A stretch of 53,900 nt of DNA from Ettlia oleoabundans (taxonomy: Eukaryota; Chlorophyta; Chlorophyceae; Chlamydomonadales): positions 1 through 53,900 of the forward strand of contig JAAMXP010003073.1 in NCBI GenBank assembly GCA_019693395.1, read 5' to 3'. The translations under genes and the position numbers were made by a program. The notes beneath the pieces are model-generated. The model did no database searches. It was not told the origin of the DNA and saw only the letters and a program-made list of their open reading frames with translations. Of the stretch, positions 24,108 to 35,875 are shown piece after piece (within the stretch, counting starts at the first letter, position 1; the number at the start of each line of letters is the position of its first letter).

Positions 24108-25099
24108 TGTTTGTCAATGCGCTCAACTTCAACGACCGCCCTGAGCACGCCCAAACTGGGTCGCGGCAGTTTCGACACCGATAGAGACGGGCTGGACTTT
24201 TTGTCCACAAATCCACCGTTTCCACCAGCGGGGTCAGCGAAGGGGCCCGACCGAACGTATTCTTAATGGCGACATCTTCCCGCGGCAGACAGAAGACCGC
24301 CCCGCAAAGGTTCATTTATGGCTAGGGTGTAGCAACTGGGCGCCCAATCGGCCGCAGCAGCCTCCAAGCTGCACAGCATAGCATAGCGGGCAGCGACAGC
24401 TAGCGCAGCGTGGACTTGGGAGGCTATGGCAAAGGGGCACATGTCAGCTGAAGTATGCAGATGTGGAGTGCTGATCAGCTAGATGATGCCGCTCCCCCTT
24501 TCTGAGTTCTGTTTCCATGACAATTGACATATTGAGCTGCAAAGTTGGCTGGCAGGTGGATCAGATCGATGGATCGCCGCCACTCAGTACTACTGCTGTA
24601 CGACACGCCGGTGCCAATCTTCTGCTGATGGCGATGCACCTTAAGAACCCGCGTTATTCTGCCAGCAACTCAAACTTACCATGTGGCGTCTCGTAAATGC
24701 GTTTTTGCCTACTCAGCCAGCCTTGGTAGTGGGTACAGCCAGTGCCGTCCACAGCCTGCCGCCGGGTACTGTGTTTTAGCCGGGTAAGATCAGGCAGGCT
24801 GTGCACAGGTGTCTACAACTTTGCTGGCAGGAAGGGATCAATGAACGTAAGCAACGAGGGATATCAAGATAGCCTAGCAGATGGTTAGCCCATAAGTGTC
24901 GGGAATGCCTGCTGCGCCCAGCGGCTGCGCCCGCTTAGGTGGCGAGTGAGGTGCCTAGTGCCCTGTATTGATTGCACAACGAAACAGCGTTCTCCGCCGC
25001 TGGCATCTCTTCTGAAACTTTGCAGCCAGCTCGCCGGAAGGCTGCCAGCTTGTTGACCCTCAAGCTTCCGACAGGCCGGGCGCCCAGGACCTTGTCGCG
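24108..25099. promoter_or_regulatory. Divergent intergenic region, LRR/SFI1 gene and J-domain gene
   Basis: Nearly 1 kb separates two ATGs facing away from each other. No exon with consistent splice phase or recognisable domain was seen. It should hold both promoters and 5' UTRs. The open frames here have no link to either gene. Confidence 0.45.
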
Positions 25100-28000
25100 A
25101 TGGCGCCCGCCAGGCCTGTGGATCCATGGGGCCAGGTGCGGCTGCAAATTTGCCGCTCTGCAGGCTGCAACGCCAGCGGCCAATGACCTTCCGCATGGCC
25201 CTGGCTGCAGGTAGACGACTTGGAGGGCACCGCGCTGTATACCACGCTCGGCCTGGACCCGAAAGCCAACAGCGGGGACATAAAAAAGGTACTGTGCGCG
25301 GGTTGACACCACCGCCACCCGCCTTGCTGCGGCAGAGCCAGGACCTGCGCAACACCCTGCTGCCTGCTACTTCCTTGCACACGGCTCTGTGAGCATTCAG
25401 ACTTATATGATCAGGTTTCAGAAGCAGTTGTCAGAACCTCTCACACCTGCCCGTCCCGCAGGCCTACCGCCTGCTAGCTAAGAAGCACCACCCTGACAAG
25501 GGCGGTGACCCCGCGGCCTTTGCCCGCCTGCAAGCCGCCTTTGAGGTTCTCAGCGACCCTGTCAAGCGCCAAGTATATGACACTTGGGCAAAGGAGCTGC
25601 AGTTCAGGTGCAGGGGAGAGTGATGATGTGGTGGGCTGCTGAGCATGTTGCTGTGCAGCTGGGATATGCCTGCTCGTCAGGCGTCACCAGCGGGGGATAT
25701 GAGGGGAGGGCAGGCAGTGAAGCTGGTCATTACTCAGCCGTTTGAAGATGATCAGCATGCAAACATGTTAGTCTCATCGATCAGCTTGTATCGTGCTCGT
25801 CTACATGCAGATACGTGCGAACTGGCGCTGCAGCTGTGGGCTTGGGGCAGGGCGGCGAGGACGTCCTGCTGGACGAGTTTGCAAACTTGGGGCTGCAATG
25901 CGACCCAGCCACGCAGGCAAGGAGCCGTAGCATACAGCAGCAACTGCTGCAGAGGTGGCGATTGCTGTCAGTATGCTCCATCAGTCGTGCCTGGCACCAC
26001 CACCACAGTTTGGCCTGGGCACGGCGGTGGCAAAATAGTGGGTGCCTGAATTGCGAGAAGCTCTCTTACCAATCTCAACTGTCGGCCAGGGTCTCATGGC
26101 TTGCATGCCCACAGCTATCCACCTGCCATGGGCCAACCCCTTAGGGCTTGGAGCTAGCCAGCCGTCTCAGCGCCCATGTAGCTCATCGCCTGGCTGCCTG
26201 TAAGTCCCCATGCCGCCTGCAGTTGGTGGTCACTTGTGAGGTGTGCCGCAGGCCGGCCACCAAGGAGTGCTGGACATGCGGCATGCAGATTTGCGAGTTC
26301 TGCACACTCAAGCGGCATTGGAAGGTGCGCTGCTCGGTGGCAGCCGTGGGCCGGCAGGCAGCAAGAGAAGGGGATGTAGTGAAGGCAGGGCAAATGCATC
26401 CTGTCAAACGTAACTTCCCCACCAATGGCAACCTTACTGGGGATCGCAAGCCTGCACCTTAATCATTCCCATGCTCCTCCCACACTGCTGCCTGGTCCCA
26501 GCTGCCGGACTGCTGTGCGAGCGGTCACTAGGCCAACTCATACCTTCTGCCCTGCCGGCCTTAACTGTGTCTAGTAGCTCGTGTGGAACCTCTTGCTTCA
26601 TCCCCCTTCTGCCTGCCGCCTGTGCAGGGCAGCTACCCGCTGCACTGGCCGCTGGTCAACAAGGCCCATATGGCTGAGCGGCTGGCTAAGAAGGAGCTGG
26701 AACGCAAGCGGGTGGAGGACAGTGAGCAGCTGGCAATCCAAGACCCAAACTACAGGTACTCGCTTGTAGTGGGTTTCCGCATCGGGGAAGAGTTGGTTGC
26801 AGGACGGTTGCTTGGTGCATAGGTGGCCACCATCACAAGGTTGGGGGGCGGTGGGCAGAGCGTGGGTGCATGAGTCTTCTCGCTCTGCCATGGCTCACCC
26901 ATGCTACCATCTAGTCCTTTCACATCCAATCCCTGACAAGTCCACTGGGTTGTTGCCACTTATCATTCCACCAGGTCTGAGCAGGAGCTGAAGGACATCC
27001 GAGCGTTCAAGGAGGCCGCACAGGCCATGCTGCAGAACCCCAACCGCCACACAACATACGACCTACGCATCGCCCGCTTCTACATGTGGGCCCAGACGAC
27101 CGCCACCGTCTTCGTGGCCTGCCGCGTGCCCACCGGTGGGTGTGCATGTCCGGCATCCAAGCTTCTGTTGCTGCTGAGAAAAAGAGGGAGGATCAGCGGG
27201 GTTGGGATCCAGGAAGCGCTGAGTTTTGGTGCCAGCCGGTGAGCCGCCTTGCTTCAAGGGCATCAACCCAACAGCCATCCTATACACCTCACATGCCCGC
27301 CGACATTACATTGTGCCCCACCTTACACTTTTATAGGCTACGAGGATCGAGAGCTTGTGGTGGAGTGCACGCAGCAGTCGCTGCTGGTGCAGAGTGAAGA
27401 CTCGCCGCCCCTCATTGATCGCCACCTGGCACACAGCGTGGACCAAAGCAGGCCCCTTGAGAGCTTCAGGCAGGTTTCCTGTGGCAGATTTGGTAGGCTT
27501 GGGTTGCGGGGTGGGTGAGGAGCTGGGCGGCGGCAACCACAAAGATCAGGCTGCTGTGCCCGCACGTAGGCAGCTGGCAAGGTCCAGCTGGTCACAAGCC
27601 ACATCCCACTCAAGGCTAAACAGCGATATGTCCCTGGTTTTCTTGCTGGTGTCCGGCAGGACCACAGACAACCGTGTGTGTGTGCTGGCGCTACCCAAGG
27701 GGGAGCCGGGCGAGCAATGGAGCTGCCTGTTCACGGGCGACACCGAGGGGGCGCGCTGCATGAAGCCACCCTACAACCTGTCAGGTGGGCGGCTTGTTGC
27801 ACAAGTGCTGTTTAGTTTACGGCCAATCCCAACTACCCCATGCCGCCCAGCGAAGCTGAATCGCAGCACAGCTCACACCTTAGTTTGAGCCTCATTTTGG
27901 ACTACTGCGCCATCACGCACGCATTCTCCGCTCTAACCACCCTTTCGCCGTGTCGTGGGATGCTCAACTGGCAGCCATCCACCGTGCTCTCACACATGAT

Positions 28001-29436
28001 TCCATCACGGAATTGCATTGCTGCCTGGTGTCCTGTATCGCTTCCTCACTGCCACAGAGACCACTGATGATGTTATCCTTGAAATCGAGCTGCCCTTCTG
28101 GATTGACCCAGAGGATGTGTATGTCAAATTTGGGGAGCGGGAGTTGGAGGTGGAAGTGCGCAACACGCTGCACCTCAAGCGCACATATTGGCGTGACGTG
28201 TGAGTGGAACAAGGCCGGCGCATTGGGCGCTGATTGATCTGTGGTCCTTGCATGGATGGTGGCGTAGCGCTTGTGGGCCATTGGTGTGCACACTGGCGGT
28301 TGAGCAGACCCAATTCCATCGCTCACTTAATAAAGCGAGCGAGTCAAAACTAGACAGATGTCGGACGTGCTGCCCCTGCCGGCTTCTCCGTTACTGTGTG
28401 TGAACGTGTCTGCAGCGAGGAGGAGGATAAGCGACCGGATTACTGCATTTTGCTGGCAGAGCAGTGCGTGTGGTCTCTTGAGGAGGACATGAACGCGGAG
28501 GGGGAGCGCTGCAAGCTGCTGATGCTGACAATGGCGCGGCCAGATCCAACGCTTGAGGAGGTGCAGTACAAGAAAGGTGAGGACTGGCTCGAAGCTGCCC
28601 AGTTTCTTAGTTGACTGAAAGAGGAGCTTGGCGACTGGCTGGGGTGGTCGGTTTGTGAAAGCTGCATGACGCAGGTGGCTGCGGGTAAAAGAGAGTGTGG
28701 GGGCAAGGCGGGAATTGGCAGTTTTGTCAGGCGGTGGCTCACTTGCGCAATCAACTTGTGGCACCCTTATCTTGGTGACAGACATGCTGAGAAAGAATAA
28801 GTTAAAAAAAATCAATGCATCTACATGCGAACCGCAGGCCAAAGGGGCGACAACCGTAACGCTAAGAGGCCGGGCTCCATGTTTGACAAGGGCTTTCGCT
28901 TCTTCACTGACGATGAAGACATGTTTGGGCTGGAAGACATCCTTCAGGTCGGTCAGTCATGCGATGTTTGCACGGCCCGTTCCAAATATAGGGCATGAAT
29001 GCAGGGCTGTGCTGGTGCTGTTGCTGGTTCGCCTGCATAGGGGCATATTCACTTGTCATAGCACATGATCTCGTATTACTTTTGGGGAAGGTTATCTTAA
29101 GTTTCAGGCGGAGGCGTGGGAGGAGTGCAGCCCTGCCGTCAGCAGGCAGAACCCTTCTTGTGTGTAACCTGGTTTGTGAGTGCATACCACACCATAGAGT
29201 GCCAACCAACTTGCACAACATGCTCATCTGCCTACCCTATGCAGGCAATTTGCTTCCTGGAGGCGGGGCGCACCTTCGTGCCGGCCAAGCCCTGGAAGCA
29301 TTACGAGGAAAGCAAGTGGGTGACAGAGCCGCATCTGCTGCCGGCATCAGTCCAGGAGCTGGTGCAGAAGTTTGCAAGCCAGGCAGCAGCGGGCCAGGAG
29401 GGCGCAGAAAAAGCAGCAGCAGCAGCGGATGGCTGA
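25100..29436 (+). CDS. J-domain co-chaperone with zinc finger and two CS (p23-like) domains
   Basis: Thirteen exons join in frame to 539 residues: 25100-25135, 25211-25288, 25462-25607, 25811-25916, 26223-26324, 26628-26755, 26975-27135, 27337-27469, 27660-27784, 28058-28199, 28416-28576, 28838-28947 and 29245-29436. The J domain spans about 13-85, with the HPD motif at 48-50 needed to stimulate Hsp70. A zinc finger follows (C127, C130, C138, C141, C146, C149, H154), resembling a B-box half. The first CS domain runs about 233-325 (FYMWAQTTATVFVACRVP, then SPPLIDRHLAHSV and EQWSCLFTGD). The second runs about 339-400 (TTDDVILEIELPFWIDPEDV, ELEVEVRN). CS domains usually contact Hsp90 or clients. 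The acidic/aromatic tail has FRFFTDDEDMFGLEDI. The product may bridge Hsp70 and Hsp90 systems in the cytosol; this is inference. Introns 4 and 8 have GC donors. For exon 9 an alternative in-frame acceptor at 27569 would add 30 residues. Confidence 0.88.
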
Positions 29437-29855
29437 TGGTGTGGACAGGTGACAGCTGCTGCTGTCAAACAGGTTGTGTTCAGTAGCGTCCCCACAGCAT
29501 GCCTGCCAAACCTCTGCTTGGACTGCACCCATACTTGCTATCATTATGTTCACTCCGTTCATCTCGGCAACTGCAATCGTGCCCATTCACTAACTCCGAT
29601 ATTCGGTCATGTTCTTGCTACTACTTCCTGCTCACACTATTCACGAGTCAGTAACATATTAATGAATGCTCCTGTCGAGCAGCGCAATATGCAGCATAAA
29701 CAAGTCACAGGCCTGAGCCAACAGTGTTGCAAAAAAGGGTTAAGGATGGTGGTGGTACAGAAAGCCAGCAGACCCAGAAGTGCAACAAAACAGATGGGAG
29801 TTCATGTAAAATACAAACAGGCAGATCCTGACGGCTTCATTTTTTTTGAAGGAAT
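29437..29855. other. Convergent 3' flanks of the J-domain gene and the hypothetical gene
   Basis: These 419 bases lie between two facing stop codons and show no supported exon. The plus strand has a TGTAA at 29805. The stretch is somewhat AT richer than the coding DNA around it, as expected for UTRs. Confidence 0.5.
29805..29809 (+). terminator. Candidate TGTAA poly(A) signal for the J-domain gene
   Basis: This TGTAA lies about 370 bases after the stop at 29436, and no earlier copy was seen on the plus strand. TGTAA is the standard chlorophyte polyadenylation signal. If used, the two convergent transcripts end within about 50 bases of each other's coding regions. Confidence 0.4.
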
Positions 29856-31101
29856 TTAGAGGCACGATGCGCAGTCAGCCCTGCCGCAGCGTGCACGCGT
29901 GTTCATTGCTGGACCGTCGGCTGTTGCCGCCGCCGCGGCGGTTGATGGCTGCACAAGTGGGCCCACCATCGGTGCTACGTGGACAGCCGCCAGTGGTGCT
30001 GCTGCCGCCCCACCCTCCATCTTCAGCGCAGGGAATAGGTTGCGCCTGACGGGGTCGGCCGTGTAGATGGCGCCCCGCCACTTAATGCGCTTGCCTGGCT
30101 GCACCAGCTGGCTATCAGGAGAGCTGCTGTAGTAGCCAGAGCCACCACAGCACTCGCTGCAGCAGCAGTAGGAGGGTGATGAGGAGCAGGAGGAGGGCGC
30201 CCCCGAGTTGTCTGAACCAGAAGAGTGATCGGACGATGCCACCGGCAGTGCTGGCGCTGCTGCCTGTGCTGCCGGATTCATGCCTGGCTCCTGCCGCAGT
30301 TCATGTGGCTGAGGCTGCCCCTGCTCCAGCTGTTCTGCCTGCGGCTGTGCTGTGGGGGCTGCCGCCAGCGCTGCCGGCTGCCAGACGGGCGCTGTCCAGC
30401 CTGGCGGCAGCCGAAGGTTTGGCAGGAACTTGAGGCCAGGGGGCAGCTGATGGGGGTAGTAGCTGGAGAACACAGCCGAGGGGTGGAACTGCTGAACCGC
30501 CCAGAGGGAGTTCTCAGGCAGCAGAGACCTGGCAAACTGCCATAGCAATGGCTGGTCAGGAAACAAGTATTCCTGCCACGCCTCATCATGCGCCAGTGGT
30601 GGCTGCAGCCCAGCGCCGCTGGCTTCCAGCTTTCGCGCAAGTTCTTGCAGAGCGGGCAGCACTTGCTGTGCCTCCTGCCCTGCTGGTTGCGAGAGAGGCA
30701 AAGCTGGTGGTGGCGGTTCTATCTGTCCTCTCTGCTGCTCCTGTGGTGGCTGCTGCTGCTGTTGCTTGTCGTCCTGCTTCTGCGGTTCCGCAGGGGGCTC
30801 AGCAGCTGTCACCGGAGCCAGCGGCCGCGCCCCGCCACCACCTGCTGACGCTGCCTTGCCGCTCACTGTGATCCTGCGCTGCCGTTTCTGCCGTCTAGCA
30901 GGGGATGGCGCCTCGACTGAAGGGCAGGCAGGGAGAACACGAGGGCCGAGGCCAGGATCCTGATGCAACGGGATGGGGCCCAGGCCGTGATGACGCAGCG
31001 GCGGTTGGCAGCAGGAAAGGCCCAGGCGCTGCCCCCACCGGTACTCTCCGCGTGAGAACCCTTTGGATCACGAAGTACAACTCACCCGCTTGATGCCGCA
31101 T
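29856..31101 (-). CDS. Hypothetical low-complexity protein with basic N-terminus
   Basis: A 16-nt first coding exon (31101-31086, residues MRHQA) ends at a strong GTGAGT donor. It joins a large exon (30916-29856) after a pyrimidine-rich CCTTCAG acceptor, in matching phase, giving about 358 residues. A basic cluster RRQKRQRR near residue 15 could be a nuclear localisation signal. Then come Gln/Pro-rich stretches, a less biased centre with many aromatic residues (EYLFPDQPLLWQFARSLLP, SYYPHQLPPGLKF), a Ser/Cys-rich block (SYCCCSECCGG) and a segment GKRIKWRGAIYTADPVRRNL. No known domain was recognised. A transcriptional or RNA-related role would be a guess from composition only. The in-frame stretch upstream of 30916 lacks an ATG, which supports the two-exon model. 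Confidence 0.55.
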
Positions 31102-31770
31102 AGTTTTCGGTTCCCCGAGGGCTGACACGGGGGTGGTTGTGATGACCCGCGGTATTCAATGGGGGCCGCGGAGGAGGCGTGCAGGGGGTCTTCAACCTAT
31201 ACAACTCCAGACAGGTTGGCGCTGTACAGAAGAAGTCACGACAGGCACCACTGCCAACCTGGCACAGCAGATGCCGCATGTGACATTACCTGTCAATCTT
31301 GTGTGTTCTCGTCTTGGACGCATTGTTTACGTTGTGCAACGACGCGTATCACGCGACACCAGGTGCTTGACTACGAAAAAGCGCGTCAGAGTTATCTCCC
31401 TCTCCGGCGACCGAGCCTACAGGCAAGCATTATTTGTTCAATCGCGGATTTGCAACACCTTTGTACGCCAGGGAGGCAAGCCACGGGCAGGGGTTGCACA
31501 CGAGCGTGGTGCCACGTCTCAGCGTATGCCCCTTGTTTGCGCTCCTGCTCTATTGAGGCCTCAGATCTGCGGCCTGCAGTTGTAACTCGTGTTCTCGATA
31601 CCTGATCGATTGGGTGTACCGGGAAGCCGCAGGCTTGGTGGACACCTTCTAGATAGTTGTACAAACTGGTACTCCTTCCCGAAACTGAACTAACGCCTGC
31701 ATTTCGCTCTCCCTGGGCATTGCTACTTGCTTTGCGTGTTGCTCTTCAGGCGATCAACGCACGCAGCGTC
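31102..31770. promoter_or_regulatory. Divergent intergenic region, hypothetical gene and GT8 gene
   Basis: These 669 bases lie between a minus-strand ATG at 31101 and a plus-strand ATG at 31771. Open frames are short and unsupported. The interval should hold both promoters. The frame of the GT8 first exon stays open upstream to about 31657, but no earlier ATG-led exon was convincing. Confidence 0.4.
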
Positions 31771-34700
31771 ATGGCTCCCTCTGGCTGGCTGAATGGTGGG
31801 TCATCGCCCCTGTCGGTGAGCCCTGGGCAGAAAGCGGTGGCAGCCACCGGCCCACTAGCAACAGCCACCTCCTCAGCACTTTCCCTTCAGAAGCATTGGC
31901 GCTATGCCTACGTGACCCTGCTAACCAAGTGAGCCAAGTGCCCCAGCGGCAATGCTGCAGACCAGACCGGGGCGGGCTGGACGGGAGCCACCGTTCATCA
32001 ACACCTGCCGTCCATTTCCTAGCCTCCTCACCCCTGACTGACTGCCCCCAGTTGGTTTCCTGCCTGGAAGATGGTGTTCTAAGCTTACTGCAGTCCCCCG
32101 TCCTGAGGTCTGTTTGGCGCCCTGCTGATATGCTGCTTCGTCGCCGAGGCCTTGCTGTGCAGGGATGCGTACCTGCCGGGAGTTCAAGCTCTTTACCGCT
32201 CGCTGCGCGTTGTGGGCGGCCGCTACCCCTTCATTGTTCTGTACACGAGTGGAGTCAGGTGGGACACACAGCTGGCTGTTGGGTAGATGAGGTGTGTAGT
32301 GCACTCTTGGCGCTGGTGGGTCGGGCGGCACGCAGCCCCGAACTTGATTCTAGAACACGCAAAACCAGCGTTGCAGCAGCAAGGCTGTGCTTGCTGTGCT
32401 GACTGTAGCATTGCTGCAGCTCTGACACACTGCTTCCATGCTCGTAATTGGCTTGATGCTGCAGCCAGGGCGCACTCGACGCACTGTCCAGGGAGGGCAT
32501 GCAGCTGCAGTTCACCGAGCGGTTTGAGGCAGAGGGAGGTAAGGGTGTTTGGCTTGCTATACTCCCCCCCGCCAGGGCTTGCACGGAGGCCTTGTCTTGC
32601 CCCTCGTTTCCCAGCCACGGCTTCTGCTCGCAGCTTGTTGCACATTTATCTCGCCTGCTGGGCCCTGCTCTAAGCATTTTCTACACCCACAATGCACTGT
32701 CACCCACTGCAGTTGATCACTCTGAGTATGCGCGCTCACTGTACCTGGAGTGCTGGAACAAGCTGCGCATGTGGGAGATGGTCCAGTACGACAGGTGTGA
32801 TACAGAGGGCAGTATAAGCAGGCAATGAGCGGCACTTTTGGTTAAGCTTGTAGACCTGTGCTAGGGCACTGTCTGTGTCTGGCTTTTCAACCGGGTGAGC
32901 CTGCAGGTCTGCTGATTTCGTCGCGATCCAACTCTTCACCACCTGCAGGCTTGTGTATCTTGATGCCGACATGATTCTGCTGCGCAACATTGATCACTTG
33001 TTTGATCTTCCGCCAGGCTTCTACGCTGTGGGTGACTGCTATGGCGGGCGCTTGACAGGTGGGGCCAGAGCTGTAGATGTGGTGCTGCTATGGGTTGAGT
33101 TAAAAGCTGGGTACCACAAGGCTGCTTGCAGCTTTTACACCCCAGCACAGGCACCTGCCAGTGCGCATGCACATTCGCCTGTCCGCGTGTGTGCGCGTGA
33201 TGCCTGCAGCGTGCGTGCGATGCGATCGCAGCCCTAGCACAGCGCTGAGGGCGGGGCGCCTGCGCCCACAGCGTCACACATGGTGGGTCAGCTGGCGGGC
33301 GGTGTAAGTTGCAAGACTTTCCAGTTCGCACTCAAGTGGCTCGTATCTGGCAGCCTGCATCTAGGCCGTTAAGGCTTGGTTTTTGTGGTCTACATGGCAT
33401 TTTGGGTGTAGGGTGCAGCCCACATCAGCAGAACAGCTGCTCCTCGTGCCCCCACCTGCTCCCTTTCTCTGTTCTGTGTTGCATGCCTTCCCCTTTATTG
33501 CATTCTTTTTTTTTCCTTGGCGCATTTGCGTTCGCGTAGCGCAACAAATCGTGTGCTTGGTCTGCGAAAGTTACCTGCCACCATCAACAGTGACCGCTTA
33601 AGGATACAATTACTCAATCTAGCAAGCCTTTTCTCGACTGGTTGTGTGCAGAAGAGGAGCGCAACTCGTGCTGCCATTTTAGACCGGAGGAGACACCTGA
33701 GTACTTCAATGCTGGCTTCTACGTGATGACACCCAGGCAAGCCATGCCATGCATATGCAACAACAAAAGTTATAAGCCGTCTTGGCCCCTTGCGACCTGT
33801 ATTTTGTATGGTTGCAGCTGCTACCAGTTTGCTGGTTCTGGCATCCCTGCACTTGCTGACGGTGATTGGGTCGATGCTGCCAGTTTTTTGCTAGATGAGC
33901 CCGGTTGTGTAGCTGGCCTATGCCTGTGCTTAAGCCTGGGCGTGTGCATAAGGTTGATCAGGATTCACGGCTGTGCCTACACTGCTCCCTGCCCTTGCAG
34001 CCTGTCTGAACTTGCTGGCATGCGCGAGGCGCTTAGGGAGAGACGCGTGCCAGTTCGCTTCTTTGCAGAGCAGGTAGTGACTTGCTTAGCTTGATGCTAA
34101 AGTTGAGCGCTTGCAGTTTAATATTGATAGCTTCAAGGAGCAGCTTATCAATTCACGTGGGAGCTGCCTGTGCCCAAGCCATCGTGGTGCGTTAGCCACT
34201 CATGTATCGTGTTACGCTTGAGGTCCTGCTTGCCATCCCTCACTTGCTTATCGCTCATTCATCCGCTTTGCGTGCAGGACTTCTTGAATGGTTACTTCAA
34301 GGTGTGTTGGGGCTGGGTTCTGCAGACGAATGTGATGGAGTATCACCGAGCGACCCACCCTGAGCCCACACTGCGCCCTGACAGCAGGGGAATGGTCTAC
34401 CCATGGGGGCAATGGCGATGCGGTTGCTTGAATTGGCTATTTAGAAGGTGTCCGGCAGATAGCCTAACAAGTATTTTCTTCTGCTGCTGCCATGTTTGTG
34501 CAGGGTCGGTGGAAGCACTTGCCTTACAGCTACAACGCGCAGAAGCGCATCAAGTACCACCACCCAGACCTGTGGGACATGTCAGACATCTACATCATCC
34601 ACTATGGTGAGTTGTGAGGTTGTTGAACAGTAGCGGCTGGGCATGCCTGTTGTTGTTATTGGGTGCATAGTTGCATGCATGCACACCTTGATGGATATCG

Positions 34701-35312
34701 GTTTCCTCACAGCAGGCTTGAGCTTATGGTGGCCTTGCTGCAATGCATGCAACTACTCCTGCGCAACTTTTGCCCCAAATGATTCTGCCCTTGATGATCC
34801 TGCATTGCATCCTTGCAGTGGATGAGAAACCGTGGAGCCACCGGTACAGTGAGGAGAACCTGCAGTACAAGGAGGAATGCGACTATTGGTGCGCTGGGGC
34901 TGGCTGTGCTATGCAGCGCCACACTGTGTCTGTTATGCTGCACTGTGCTACGCTAACCTGTGCCATGCTGTGTTGTTCGCTGCGGTATGCTGGTTGTTGC
35001 GTGACCTGTAATCAGCAGTTCTTGCAATGCTCTGCCCTTCATCAACAGTGCAGTTTAGGATCACCACAAGAATCTTCTGTCGAAAAACTGGTTCGCCATT
35101 CACTCTTCACTCGCAGGTGGAATGTGTATGAGGGTAGTCTGGCGCCGGCGCAGCCCACACTGCGTGCTATGAGCACCGGACTCGACCCACTGCTGGAGCT
35201 GGATGACGCATTGCTGACTCCTGCTGCCAGGGAGGCTCTTAGCTACGCACAGAAGGGTGCCTTGGCTGCAGCCGCTGTGCCTGCCACCGTCCCTCAAGTG
35301 CCAGCCGCCTAG
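31771..35312 (+). CDS. Glycosyltransferase family 8 protein, galactinol-synthase/glycogenin-like
   Basis: Eleven exons join in frame to 356 residues: 31771-31928, 32163-32258, 32465-32538, 32713-32794, 32949-33058, 33652-33736, 34001-34073, 34278-34301, 34504-34606, 34819-34888 and 35117-35312. After a Ser/Gly-rich start comes HWRYAYVTLLTKDAYLPGVQ, the GT8 nucleotide-sugar-binding opening. The metal-binding DxD is DAD (142-144) in LVYLDADMILLRNIDHLFD. Further GT8 landmarks are EYFNAGFYV (190-197), DFLNGYFK (227-234) and IIHYVDEKPW (up to 274), where the His and KPW help hold manganese and UDP. The end WWNVYEG matches galactinol synthases, which make galactinol from UDP-galactose and myo-inositol for raffinose-family sugars. 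Glycogenin-like or xylan-glucuronosyl members share the motifs, so the acceptor is uncertain. Exon 8 is only 24 nt. The intron after 33736 has a GC donor. Confidence 0.9.
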
Positions 35313-35656
35313 GCTTAGTTGCCGGTGGCTTGCTGCCCACCTGAAGGCTTGCCCCTTATAGCAACAGCAAAGTAGTGGCAGCGATTTCCTGCCCTTGGTT
35401 AAGACGAGCATCGCTGCAGAGTCAGTAGGTAGTTGCTTTTGCGCAGACGTATTTCACATCGAATTTATTACAAACAGCCCACTTGCTGCATCTTCAGGCT
35501 TCTGGCAAGTAGACGATGGTTGCTCTGTTCGATACACGCAGAAGTGCCCAGGCCAATAAACTACAACATGTGCTCAGGCCAGCACGCGTACATAATGATG
35601 CCGTGAGGCTGAGCTTAATACTCTTCTTCCCTCCTTTGATCCTCATCGGTCACAAC

Positions 35657-35672
35657 NCCCCCCCCCCCCCCC
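35657..35672. repeat. Homopolymeric C run with one ambiguous base
   Basis: An N at 35657 is followed by 15 C. It resembles the run in the desaturase intron. The N probably marks an uncertain homopolymer length in the assembly. Confidence 0.8.
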
Positions 35673-35870
35673 GATGTCATCCTTCATACAGTGAGTTGCT
35701 CAGGCAGACCTCAAACTGACCGCCCCAAGCTTGTCGTGTCTTGCTCCCGTTCCTATCCCAGACTGTACATTCCCCTGTGCCTGCATGCACTGTGATTCCC
35801 CTTTCTGTATGCCGTTACTTTTGCTTGGTTCCCCCTGTGAAACAAATTGCAACAGTCTCACAGCGATTGC

Positions 35871-35875
35871 TGTAA
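35871..35875 (+). terminator. Candidate TGTAA poly(A) signal for the GT8 gene
   Basis: This is the first plus-strand TGTAA after the GT8 stop, about 560 bases downstream. The distance is long but not exceptional for algal 3' UTRs. Confidence 0.3.

Noticed and set aside
27355..27888. 177-residue plus-strand ORF as a gene of its own
   Set aside because: It spans parts of two J-domain-gene exons and the intron between; only the exon parts fit the CS domain.
33059..33651. Possible nested gene in the long GT8 intron
   Set aside because: Open frames are short and lack motifs; the flanking exons join in frame without anything between.
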